Part shown: piece after piece, positions 1 through 7,172 of the stretch | Layout of the letters: every line of letters begins with the position of its first letter | Numbering within the stretch: position 1 is the first letter of the stretch | Origin: DATIUV01 sp049322755 | GTDB taxonomy: Bacteria; Pseudomonadota; Gammaproteobacteria; Burkholderiales; UBA6910 | Length of the DNA: 28,170 nt | Assembly: GCA_049322755.1 (NCBI GenBank) | Contig: JBMOQX010000071.1 | Span: 1 to 28,170 of the forward strand | Direction: 5' to 3' | Made by a program: the position numbers and the translations under genes | The notes under the pieces: generated by a model | Database searches by the model: none | What the model was told of the DNA's origin: nothing | What the model saw: only the letters and a program-made list of their open reading frames with translations

Positions 1-126
1 GATCCGACGCGCCGCAGGCATCATCAGCACATCGTCACCACGCATCATCACCACACCAAGCCAACCCGGCTCGGACTGTCGGCGATCACATCAGCCGCGG
101 GAAGGTGGGGTCAGGACGACGCTTAC
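1..126 (-). mobile_element. Possible terminus of an IS66-like element, cut by the window edge
   Basis: Read on the minus strand, the IS110 coding homology stops after a conserved R-Q-S-G. The next bases, from position 126 leftward, begin GTAAGCG, which resembles the terminal inverted repeats I associate with IS66-family elements. An open frame starting at a double ATG (48-43, minus strand) runs off the left edge with 16 codons (MMRGDDVL...). I do not recognise that peptide. The element assignment rests on the break in IS110 homology and the short terminal motif only, so it is tentative. Otherwise this stretch is simply unassigned sequence. Confidence 0.3.
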
Positions 127-898
127 GTCCTGATTGCCGGACGCTCGGGTTCAAGCCGAGATAGCTAACGAGCTTCTGCGGTTCCTCGAAGCGCGACACG
201 TCGCCGATCGCTGCCTTCATTGCCAGCGCGACGGTCATGTCGACGCCTGGAATGGTCATCAGCCGCTTCACGCCTTCATCATCGAGAGCCGATCGGGCAA
301 GGTCACGCTCGATCACACGAAGATCGTCGCCCAGCCGATCGAACTCGCGCAGATGCCGGTCGATTGCCAGGCGCTCGTCCTGTGGCACGATCTGGTCGCT
401 CAACCACGACCGACCCTTGGCGCCGCACAGGTCGGCATGTGGGCAGGACGGAATCAGGTGGCTGTGAAGGATCGACTGAATGACGTTCTTCAAACGAGAT
501 CTCTGCCGGACGATCTGATTGCGCCGCGTCACCTGACGGCGCAAGGCCTGTGTCGGCTCATCCGGAATCCAGACTTCCGGCAAGAAGCCGCTGGCATAGA
601 GCTGCGCCAGCACCCCGGCGTCGATCGTGTCCGTCTTGATCTTGGCATGGGCTATGATGCGCACCTGCTTCGGATTTGCGACCACCACCTTCTTCACATG
701 TGGCGCGACGACCGCGGCGGCCGAGGACGCGTTGCCCGTAGCCTCGATCACCACGATATCGTCCATCGACAGCTTCGCCGCGAACGCCTCCAGCAGATCG
801 CGCCGCATGTCGACGCGGCCAAGTCGCCTGAGCCTGCCGTCCTCCCACGCCACCGCCTCAGCGAAGGCGCGATGGATATCCAGTCCGATGATGCGCAT
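86..898 (-). pseudogene. IS110-family transposase, truncated at its 3' end
   Basis: This encodes the DEDD-type transposase of IS110 elements. The N-terminal RuvC-like acidic residues are visible: D7 (GLDIH), E52 (VIEATG), and D90/D93 (KTDTIDAG). The C-terminal Transposase_20 region begins with LMTIPGVD and reaches YLGLNPSVRQSG. It then changes abruptly to an unrelated Arg-rich tail and stops at 270 residues. Family members are usually about 340-400 residues, and the part after RQSG, with the catalytic serine, is missing. A good ribosome-binding site (AGGAGG) lies about 7 nt before the ATG at 898. The break coincides with a possible IS66-like terminus at position 126, so I treat it as an interrupted, inactive copy. 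Confidence 0.8.
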
Positions 899-1140
899 GC
901 CTGTTCCTCCTTCCTGGCTCGGTTAAGGACGGGAGCTGGCGGGCAACACGACATCTACTGATCCGCGCTCGCAGCGCATCCGGGAAAGTCGCAAGGGGCG
1001 GCCATGTAACGAGCTCGGGCTCTCAGCCCACTGTCTTTCGACGGCCTGCCCGCACCTTCGTGCTCCCGGTGCCCCACGTCCCGGATGGGCTCACCATAGG
1101 CCGTTCCAAACCGGAAACAGCAGGACGAAAAGGCACCGCA

Positions 1141-1446
1141 GATCACATACCGGATAACGGCTTCATCGAAAGCTTCAACGGCCGCCTCCGCGACGAACTG
1201 CTCAACGAAACGCTCTTCTCGTCCCTGTCACAGGCGCGAACCGCTCTGGCCAACTGGCGCACCGACTACAACACCGCGCGCCCTCACTCGCAGCTTGGAT
1301 GGCAAACGCCTACGGCCTTCGCCTCGACCTTCACCCAGCGCCGGGCCCTGGCGCTGCGCAACGCAAAAAGCTCCGCGCTGACGCCCGACGCTTCACCCGC
1401 CCCAAGGGGCTCCAAAACTGCCGGAAACGAACTCAGCGCTGGATAA
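1141..1446 (+). pseudogene. IS3-family transposase (OrfB) C-terminal remnant
   Basis: About 100 residues match the end of an IS3-type DDE integrase. The segment DNGFIESFNGRLRDELLN holds the third catalytic residue (the Glu of the D-D-35-E triad). It is followed by the typical WRTDYNTARPHSQLGWQTP end. The two upstream Asp-containing parts are absent and no proper start is present. The open frame reaches back to 1060 but has no recognisable family sequence before about 1147. The remnant ends shortly before a TGGGGGCAACGTCA-like sequence (about 1451-1464) that could be the element's right terminal repeat. It is a decayed copy that marks past transposition next to the B12 locus. Confidence 0.8.
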
Positions 1447-1469
1447 AAACTGGGGGCAACGTCACCTCG

Positions 1470-1497
1470 AACCTCGGTGGCTGGAAGCCGAGGTTTT
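1470..1497 (+). terminator. Hairpin with short T tract after the IS3 remnant
   Basis: AACCTCGG (1470-1477) pairs perfectly with CCGAGGTT (1488-1495) across a 10-nt loop, and the T run continues to 1497. It fits a short intrinsic terminator downstream of the IS3 transposase, or a structure linked to the IS end. The T tract is short, so strength is uncertain. Confidence 0.4.
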
Positions 1498-1748
1498 GTA
1501 TCAGTCGGCCGACGCTTGACCATCGATGGATGACGGGTATTTTATGGTCTGACAGGCGCCCGGTAGAAGGGCCTGCCAGAGGTCGAAACAGGCGATCGAC
1601 GTCGATAGTCGCTGAAATCCTCAAAAAAATTTTCGAGAGATTTTCCCTTTAAAATCAACATCCTAACTTTTTGACGGCCTGTGCGTCGGAAATTTCGACG
1701 TCGGCGGAAAAATTTGATGGAAATTTCAATTACTTAGGGGCGGTTTGA
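1498..1748. other. AT-rich non-coding stretch with repeated GGAAATTTC motif
   Basis: No gene is visible. Base composition drops clearly below the surrounding high-GC DNA (for example A/T runs at 1620-1675). The nonamer GGAAATTTC occurs at 1688-1696 and 1719-1727, with a related GGAAAAATTTG at 1706-1716. The block directly abuts the guaA-tail-like sequence at 1749. Such short, AT-rich direct repeats beside an attachment core could be integrase arm-type sites, but that is inference. Confidence 0.35.
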
Positions 1749-1766
1749 ACAATCGAGTGGGAGTGA
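1749..1766 (+). repeat. guaA 3'-end-like sequence, putative left attachment site
   Basis: The 18 bases read Thr-Ile-Glu-Trp-Glu-stop in one frame, identical to the conserved C-terminus of GMP synthase GuaA. The codon just before is a stop, so no guaA gene is present, only its tail. A second copy (Ile-Ile-Glu-Trp-Glu-stop) lies at 28042-28059 in the same orientation. The two share AATCGAGTGGGA exactly and then differ by one base before TGA. The 3' end of guaA is a known target of tyrosine-recombinase islands. I read the pair as att repeats bounding the B12 locus. No integrase is in the window. Confidence 0.5.
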
Positions 1767-2007
1767 GGGGTAGTAGAAGCGGCGGCGATCGGCGGCCCCA
1801 GCGTACAAGATCGTAATGTGTTCACCCGATAGTTTTCGATAGATACTCTACGACACAACAGCGATTTACTCCCGCAGGTTTAGCATCAGTTCGCGCCGGC
1901 ATCGGCGAGCGATGCTTCAGCCTAGTGATGTTTTGGGAGGTAATACTCTTCTCGAGAGTTCGTCTCAACCCTCCGTCTGTCGCATCGGCGCTTACCCGGT
2001 CTGCAAC

Positions 2008-2042
2008 CACTGGATCGAGCCTGCGTTCAGCAGGATCCAGTG
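2008..2042 (+). other. Strong hairpin upstream of the first riboswitch
   Basis: CACTGGATC (2008-2016) pairs perfectly with GATCCAGTG (2034-2042). Inside it CTGC (2021-2024) pairs with GCAG (2030-2033) around a 5-nt loop. No T tract follows. It lies about 70 nt before the aptamer and could be a terminator-like barrier, a protein site, or part of the leader. No counterpart precedes the second riboswitch. Confidence 0.4.
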
Positions 2043-2112
2043 ACTTTGCTTCCGCTTCGAACGATGATAACCCTTCTGTCGGGGGACGGCTCGTCCGGCC
2101 TCTGACTGATCG

Positions 2113-2315
2113 CGCCGGTGCCTCGAAAGGGGCTTAAACGGGAATGCGGTGCGGGGCTTTGCTCCTCATCCGCGGCTGTCCCTGCAACTGTAAGCGGATA
2201 GCGCGATGCACGTCGCCTCATCGAAGAGGCAGCCACTGGGCCGGACGCTAAATCCTGCGAGGCCTGGGAAGGTGTGCGTCAAGCTGTGACCCGCGAGCCA
2301 GGAGACCTGCCGGCG
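2113..2315 (+). promoter_or_regulatory. Cobalamin riboswitch 1 (controls cobalt uptake genes)
   Basis: This is an adenosylcobalamin-class aptamer. The closing helix P1 pairs CGCCGG (2113-2118) with CCGGCG (2310-2315). The conserved blocks are present in order: GGTGCC, TTAAACGGGAA, GCTGTCCCTGCAACTGT (from 2175), GCCACTG (2232-2238), GGGAAGG (2266-2272), and the B12 box CGAGCCAGGAGACCTGCC (2294-2311). It precedes the TonB receptor and permease genes, so high B12 should switch off cobalt uptake. The region after it is GC-rich without a T tract, which favours control of translation or Rho access over intrinsic termination. The aptamer has the same length as the copy at 5730. Confidence 0.95.
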
Positions 2316-2316
2316 T

Positions 2317-2398
2317 CTGGTCGCTCTTGCCTTGGTCCAGGGGATGGCTGCGGCACGGTGAACTCCGTCTGAGCGACGACCATGCGGCTGGGGCCGCA
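2317..2398 (+). promoter_or_regulatory. Leader segment after riboswitch 1, with conserved hairpin
   Basis: The 25 bases at 2317-2341 are identical to 5935-5959 behind riboswitch 2. Further down, TGCGGC-TGGG-GCCGCA (2383-2398) forms a 6-bp hairpin. Its counterpart at 6004-6021 keeps the loop TGGG but has a 7-bp stem with a G-U pair. Conservation outside the aptamer suggests this is the expression platform, though how it affects the ribosome-binding site is not clear from sequence alone. Confidence 0.45.
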
Positions 2399-2502
2399 GC
2401 GGATACGTGCGACGGGCGCTCGTGGCGTCCGCCTGCCGCGCGTGCCGGCCGTTCGCGCGGCACGCCCCGGCCATGTCGCAGGACGCCGGGGGGGCATTAT
2501 GT

Positions 2503-4530
2503 GTGATCAAGATTATCCGTTTTGCAGCTGCGCCTGTGCTGGCGCTGGTCGCGGCGTCGGCGCAGTCGGGAACGATCGCGGCTGAATTGGCAGAGCGCCG
2601 CATCGACAATCAAATCGTGGTCTTCGGGCGTGGCGAGGCGAAGATCGGTACGGCGCATGCCCCGAGTGAGGGCAGCATCGGGGGCGCCGACCTGCTCCTG
2701 CGCCCCCTGCTGAGCGTGGCCGAGCTTCTGGAAGCGGTGCCGGGCATGGTGGCGGCGCAGCATTCCGGGAGCGGCAAGGCCAACCAGTATTTCCTGCGCG
2801 GCTTCAATCTCGATCATGGCTCTGATTTCACCACCTACATCGACAGCGTCCAGATGAACTTCCGCACTCACGGCCACGGTCAGGGCTATCTCGATCTGAA
2901 TGGCCTCATCCCCGAAATCATCGAGCGCGAGGATTTCCGGAAAGGTCCCTACCGCGCCGACGGCGGCGACATGGCGTTGGCGGGGGCCGCCTACATGACC
3001 ACGATCGACCGCTACGATCGGCCGTGGGTCTTGGCCGAGGGTGGTTCCTACGGCTGGCGGCGCCTTGCTGCTGGCGGAACATCCCGCGCTGGCAACGGCG
3101 ACCTTACGCTCGTCGCGCAGGCCAAGACCTATGATGGTCCGTGGCAGGAACCCGAACGCCTTCGCCACTACACGGGCTTTGCAAAATACGCGCTGCCAGC
3201 TGGTGCTGGCACGGTCGAGGCAACGCTCCAAGGATACCGCGCGACCTGGCATCCGACCGAGCAGATCCCCGAGAGGATCATCGGCAGCGCATATTGCGCG
3301 GATGTGTTCTGCTCGCCCGATGCGTCCGCGCGCGGCGAAACGACGCGGCTTGTCGGCAATGTCCTGGTCGATCAGGGAAGCTGGCGTGCCAATGCCTATG
3401 CGCAGTTCTACGACTGGTCGATGTCTTCCAACCCGACCTATGCCGAGGCGGACGGCACGAGCGCGCAGATCCAGCAATTCGATCGGCGCTGGGTGTTCGG
3501 CCTGGCGGCGCAACGGCGGTGGCATGTCGCCCCGGCGCTCGTCCTGATCCTCGGCACCGAAAACCGGCATGATGCCATTGGCAACGTAGGGGTGGAACGC
3601 ACCGCCCAGCCCGCCCCGTTCGGCTCGCTCGGACGCTATCGGGTCTCGGAGTTTTCGTCCGCGCTTTATGGCGAAGCTAGCTGGACGCCGCTGCCGGGCT
3701 GGCGCCTGATGAGCGGGCTTCGCGGCGATCATTACCGCTATTCGGTTCGCGCCCGCGACGAGGCGGCCGCAGCGCTCGGAACCGGGAGCGGTGCCGCATC
3801 GATCCTCTCGCCGAAGGCCGCCATCGCTTACGCCGTGACGCCGCAGTTCGAACTTTACGCCAATTGGGGGCGCGGCTTCCACTCGAACGATGTTCGCGGC
3901 GCGGTACATCGGGACACGCCGGTTCCGGTCCTCGTGCGCGGAACCGGCAAGGAACTGGGCACACGCCTGCAGGTCTCCGGGCTGACGTTCACCGCGACCT
4001 ATTGGTGGCTGAATGTCGACAGCGAACTGCGCTTCGTGGGCGATTCGAACGCGGTCGAGCCCTCAGGCGCCAGCCGCCGCCGCGGCTACGAGATCGTGGC
4101 GTTCTGGCGGCCATTGCCATGTCTCGCGCTCGACGGAAACTATACCGCGAGCCATGCGCGCTATGACAATGGCGATCATATCCCGAATGCCTTCGAAAAC
4201 GCCGCATCGGCGGGTGCGACCCTTGTCCTCGATCCATGGGCGGCCAGCGTTCGCGTGCGCCATCTGGGGCCATCGCCCTTGGTCGAGGACAACAGCGTCC
4301 GCGACCGGGGCAGTACGGTTGTCAACGTCCGGGCCGGCTGGAAGGGCGAACGCGTCGAGCTGTACGGGGAGGTGCTGAATGTCTTCGACAGCCGGGACAA
4401 GGATATGGCCTATTCTTACGAGTCCTACATTCCCGCCTTCGATGCGAGCGGCCCGATCGACGGGCGGCTGAGCAGGGTGGTGGAACCGCGCACCGTCAGG
4501 GTCGGGGCCAAGATCAACCTCGGACGGTGA
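2503..4530 (+). CDS. TonB-dependent outer-membrane receptor, probably for cobalt or a corrinoid
   Basis: This 675-residue protein (from GTG 2503) has a signal peptide (KIIRFAAAPVLALVAASA), a TonB box-like QIVVFGRG shortly after cleavage, a plug domain, and a long beta-barrel region ending NLGR. The plug includes RGFNLDHGSDFTTYIDSV (from about residue 99) and a His-containing THGHGQGY (122-129). Two cysteines, C265 and C270, lie in a likely extracellular loop. I chose GTG 2503 because a G-rich Shine-Dalgarno run ends about 9 nt upstream and it starts right at the signal peptide. ATG 2473 and GTG 2407 are in-frame alternatives. Riboswitch 1 lies upstream and a NiCoT permease follows 41 nt after the stop, which points to cobalt, a cobalt chelate or a corrinoid as substrate. 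Sequence alone does not separate these. Confidence 0.85.
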   Translation: MIKIIRFAAAPVLALVAASAQSGTIAAELAERRIDNQIVVFGRGEAKIGTAHAPSEGSIGGADLLLRPLLSVAELLEAVPGMVAAQHSGSGKANQYFLRGFNLDHGSDFTTYIDSVQMNFRTHGHGQGYLDLNGLIPEIIEREDFRKGPYRADGGDMALAGAAYMTTIDRYDRPWVLAEGGSYGWRRLAAGGTSRAGNGDLTLVAQAKTYDGPWQEPERLRHYTGFAKYALPAGAGTVEATLQGYRATWHPTEQIPERIIGSAYCADVFCSPDASARGETTRLVGNVLVDQGSWRANAYAQFYDWSMSSNPTYAEADGTSAQIQQFDRRWVFGLAAQRRWHVAPALVLILGTENRHDAIGNVGVERTAQPAPFGSLGRYRVSEFSSALYGEASWTPLPGWRLMSGLRGDHYRYSVRARDEAAAALGTGSGAASILSPKAAIAYAVTPQFELYANWGRGFHSNDVRGAVHRDTPVPVLVRGTGKELGTRLQVSGLTFTATYWWLNVDSELRFVGDSNAVEPSGASRRRGYEIVAFWRPLPCLALDGNYTASHARYDNGDHIPNAFENAASAGATLVLDPWAASVRVRHLGPSPLVEDNSVRDRGSTVVNVRAGWKGERVELYGEVLNVFDSRDKDMAYSYESYIPAFDASGPIDGRLSRVVEPRTVRVGAKINLGR

Positions 4531-4571
4531 CATCCCGCCGCGCGACTTTCCTCCAAGTCCGGAGTTCAGCC

Positions 4572-5612
4572 ATGCCATCCTCCCGAAGGCCTTCCTCGCT
4601 GCGACGGCGAATAGCCGTAATGTTCGCCGGACTGGTCGCCGCAAACGTCGCGGCATGGATCTGGGCGTTCAGCCTCTTCCATGCCCAACCGCTGATGCTC
4701 GGCACGGCGCTGCTCGCCTGGGGCCTCGGCCTGCGGCACGCGGTCGATGCCGACCACATCGCGGCAATCGACAATGTCACGCGCAAGCTGATGCAGGATG
4801 GCCGTCGGCCAATCTCGGTGGGGCTGTGGTTTGCGCTCGGTCATTCGGGGATCATCGCGCTCGCCTCGGTCGCGATCGCCCTGACCGCGAGTGCGCTCTC
4901 AGGCACGGGGTCGTTGAAGGAGGTGGGCGGCGTGGTGGCCACGCTGGTGTCGGCGTTCTTCCTGTTCACCGTCGCCGGCATGAACCTGCTCATCCTGCGG
5001 TCCGTCTGGCGAACATTCAACCGGGTTCGCGCCGGCGGGGCCTATGTGGAAGAGGACCTCGACATGCTGCTCGGCTCACGAGGGCTGCTCGCGCGGCTGT
5101 TCCGACCGATGTTCCGGCTGGTGAACAAGAGCTGGCACATGGCACCACTCGGTTTCCTGTTCGGCCTCGGCTTCGACACGGCCACCGAGGTGGCGATCCT
5201 CGGCATGTCCGCCAGCCATGCCGCCGAGGGTCTGTCGATCGGAACGGTCCTTGTCCTGCCTGCGCTGTTCGCGGCGGGCATGGCACTGGTGGACACGGCC
5301 GACGGGGTGGTGATGCTCGGCGCATACCAATGGGCGTTCGTCAAACCCATCCGCAAGCTTTACTACAACATCACCATCACGCTGATCTCGGCGATCCTGG
5401 CGATCGTAATCGGCGGAATTCAGACACTGGCGCTCATCGGCGACAAGCTCGGCCTGGAGGGCTGGCCCTGGCGCCTCGCAGGCGAGGTGGGCGAGAACTT
5501 CAACAGCCTCGGCTTCGCGATCATCGGCCTTTTCGTGCTCTGCTGGCTCGTCAGCATCGCGGTCTACCGATGGAAGCGGTTCGACGAAATCGAGGTTTCC
5601 GTCGCCGCATGA
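4572..5612 (+). CDS. NiCoT-family nickel/cobalt permease
   Basis: This inner-membrane transporter has 346 residues and several hydrophobic helices. The family signature RHAVDADHIAAIDN (from residue 55, TM2) is intact, with its His and Asp residues. FALGHSGII, LGFDTATE and GMALVDTADG follow, as in HoxN/NixA/NhlF proteins. GGAG at 4561-4564 lies 7 nt before ATG 4572. Co-location with the TonB receptor behind a B12 riboswitch indicates that it imports Co2+ for corrin synthesis rather than Ni2+ for urease or hydrogenase. NiCoT selectivity cannot be read with certainty from the motif. A weak hairpin, CGGG-CTTG-CCCG then TTCTT (5704-5720), follows about 90 nt after the stop and may end this unit. 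Confidence 0.92.
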   Translation: MPSSRRPSSLRRRIAVMFAGLVAANVAAWIWAFSLFHAQPLMLGTALLAWGLGLRHAVDADHIAAIDNVTRKLMQDGRRPISVGLWFALGHSGIIALASVAIALTASALSGTGSLKEVGGVVATLVSAFFLFTVAGMNLLILRSVWRTFNRVRAGGAYVEEDLDMLLGSRGLLARLFRPMFRLVNKSWHMAPLGFLFGLGFDTATEVAILGMSASHAAEGLSIGTVLVLPALFAAGMALVDTADGVVMLGAYQWAFVKPIRKLYYNITITLISAILAIVIGGIQTLALIGDKLGLEGWPWRLAGEVGENFNSLGFAIIGLFVLCWLVSIAVYRWKRFDEIEVSVAA

Positions 5613-5660
5613 AGGGTCTCCCGGGCCGCGACTGAGCGGGTGCGGCTCGAACAATAGGAA

Positions 5661-5689
5661 TTGGCTTAGTCCGATTTCTTGGCTATGTC
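5661..5689 (+). promoter_or_regulatory. Candidate promoter for the main cob operon
   Basis: TTGGCT (5661-5666) and TATGTC (5684-5689) are separated by 17 nt and lie about 40 nt before riboswitch 2. They match 4/6 and 3/6 of the sigma-70 consensus. The position is right for a promoter of the riboswitch-led transcript, but the match is weak. Confidence 0.25.
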
Positions 5690-5729
5690 CGCGGCCGACG
5701 GATCGGGCTTGCCCGTTCTTCAAAGATCG

Positions 5730-5932
5730 CGCCGGTGCCTCGAAAGAGGCTTAATCGGGAATGTGGTGCGGAAAGCCTGCCTTTCCAAATCCGCGGCTGT
5801 CCCTGCAACTGTGAGCGGATAGCGCGATGCACATGTCCCCATCAAAGGGGCGGCCACTGGACAGCGCCGATGCGCAGGGTCTGGGAAGGTGTGCATCAAG
5901 CTGTAACCCGCGAGCCAGGAGACCTGCCGGCG
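5730..5932 (+). promoter_or_regulatory. Cobalamin riboswitch 2 (controls cobW and the biosynthesis operon)
   Basis: P1 pairs CGCCGG (5730-5735) with CCGGCG (5927-5932). The conserved core GCTGTCCCTGCAACTGT starts at 5796, GCCACTG is at 5853-5859, GGGAAGG at 5883-5889 and the B12 box at 5911-5928. It is the same length as riboswitch 1, and every conserved block is offset by exactly or nearly 3617 nt. Differences concentrate in peripheral stems and often keep pairing: a GCCTC/GAGGC stem in copy 1 corresponds to a CCCC/GGGG stem here. It lies about 190 nt upstream of cobW and probably governs the whole downstream operon. Confidence 0.95.
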
Positions 5933-5934
5933 CA

Positions 5935-6021
5935 CTGGTCGCTCTTGCCTTGGTCCAGGGATTGGCCACGGTACGGTAACGTCTCCGTCTGAGCGGCGAA
6001 ACTGTGCGGCTGGGGCTGCAC
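5935..6021 (+). promoter_or_regulatory. Leader segment after riboswitch 2, with conserved hairpin
   Basis: This corresponds to 2317-2398. A 25-base identical block is followed by GTGCGGC-TGGG-GCTGCAC (6004-6021), a 7-bp stem with one G-U pair and the same TGGG loop as copy 1. It is GC-rich with no T tract. It is a likely expression platform. Confidence 0.45.
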
Positions 6022-6125
6022 GGTCGCGTGGTCTCGGGCGCTGTGCGCGCCCGCCCGTCATCGCGCGCCGGCCGGATTCACCGGCAAGCCCCGCTGTGTT
6101 GCTTCGGCGCGCGAGGGAAGTTGCC

Positions 6126-7163
6126 ATGTCCGATCTGCGTAAGGTGCCCGTCACCATCGTGACCGGTTTTCTGGGCGCGGGGAAGACCACGCTCATATCC
6201 CATCTCATCCGCAACGCCGGCGGCCGCCGGCTCGCCGTGGTGGTCAACGAATTCGGCACGCTCGGCGTGGACGGCGATATCCTGCAATCTTGTGCCATTC
6301 CCGATTGCCCGGCCGAGAATATCGTCGAGCTCGCTAACGGCTGCATCTGCTGCACTGTTGCCGACGACTTCATCCCGACGGTCGAGAAACTGCTCGCGCT
6401 CGAGCCGCGTCCCGACCACATCCTGATCGAAACATCGGGCCTGGCGCTGCCCAAACCCCTGCTCAAGGCTTTCGACTGGCCGGCGATCCGCAGCCGGATC
6501 ACCGTTGATGGCGTGCTCACGTTGGCCGACGCCGAGTCCGTGGCAGCGGGTCGGTTCGCGCCTGACCTCCACGCGCTCGAAGCGCAGCGGGCGGCCGATC
6601 CTTCGGTCGATCACGACACCCCATTGGCCGAGGTCTTCGAGGATCAGCTTGCCTGCGCCGACATGGTCCTCCTGACCAAGGTTGATCTCGCAGGCGCCGA
6701 AGGCGTCGCCGCCGCCCGCGCGGTGATCGCGGCGGAGTCCCCGCGTCCGTTGCCGGTGATCGAGATCACCGACGGCAACATCGATCCGAACGTCATTCTC
6801 GGATTGAGCGCCGCCGCCGAAGATGACATCGCCGCTCGTCCGTCGCACCACGACGGCGATGACGATCATGAACATGACGACTTCAACAGCACCATCGTCA
6901 GCTTCGGCGAGATTGTCGATCCGCTCGATCTCGTCGCCCGGATCGAGACGCTGGCGCGCGAACATCAGATTCTGCGGGTGAAGGGCTATGCCGCCGTTGC
7001 CGGGAAGCCATTGCGGCTGCTGGTGCAGGCGGTTGGGGGCAGGGTGCGCCACCAATACGATCGCCGGTGGGGGGTGGACGAACCGCGCCGCACGACGCTG
7101 GTCGCGATCGCCGAGCGGGACCACCTCGACGTCAATGCCATCCGGGCCGTCCTCGCGGACTGA
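6126..7163 (+). CDS. cobW: CobW, GTP-dependent metal chaperone (G3E GTPase)
   Basis: CobW belongs to the COG0523 metallochaperones and is thought to deliver cobalt to the cobaltochelatase. The 345-residue protein has a Walker A motif, GFLGAGKT (14-21), the metal-binding C-x-C-C in NGCICCTV (73-76), the ILIETSG switch region and a TKVD guanine-recognition motif. A His/Asp-rich stretch (about 241-252, HHDGDDDHEHDD) precedes a CobW C-terminal domain. ATG 6126 is chosen because GAGGGAAG (6112-6119) lies 6 nt upstream. The longer reading from 6096 lacks such a site. It is the first gene after riboswitch 2, and cobN starts 9 nt after its stop, in keeping with a chaperone-chelatase pair. Confidence 0.95.
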   Translation: MSDLRKVPVTIVTGFLGAGKTTLISHLIRNAGGRRLAVVVNEFGTLGVDGDILQSCAIPDCPAENIVELANGCICCTVADDFIPTVEKLLALEPRPDHILIETSGLALPKPLLKAFDWPAIRSRITVDGVLTLADAESVAAGRFAPDLHALEAQRAADPSVDHDTPLAEVFEDQLACADMVLLTKVDLAGAEGVAAARAVIAAESPRPLPVIEITDGNIDPNVILGLSAAAEDDIAARPSHHDGDDDHEHDDFNSTIVSFGEIVDPLDLVARIETLAREHQILRVKGYAAVAGKPLRLLVQAVGGRVRHQYDRRWGVDEPRRTTLVAIAERDHLDVNAIRAVLAD

Positions 7164-7172
7164 ACGCGCGCG

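Noticed and set aside
2497..3909. A 470-codon open frame antisense to the TonB receptor
   Set aside because: Low-complexity shadow with no domain. The + strand has a signal peptide, plug and barrel.
5704..5720. CGGG-CTTG-CCCG hairpin followed by TTCTT as a terminator of the uptake unit
   Set aside because: The stem has only four base pairs and the T tract is interrupted, so it is mentioned in the permease entry but not listed as a terminator.
5720..6520. A minus-strand frame through riboswitch 2
   Set aside because: It covers a structured, conserved RNA element and the start of cobW. No protein family signal.
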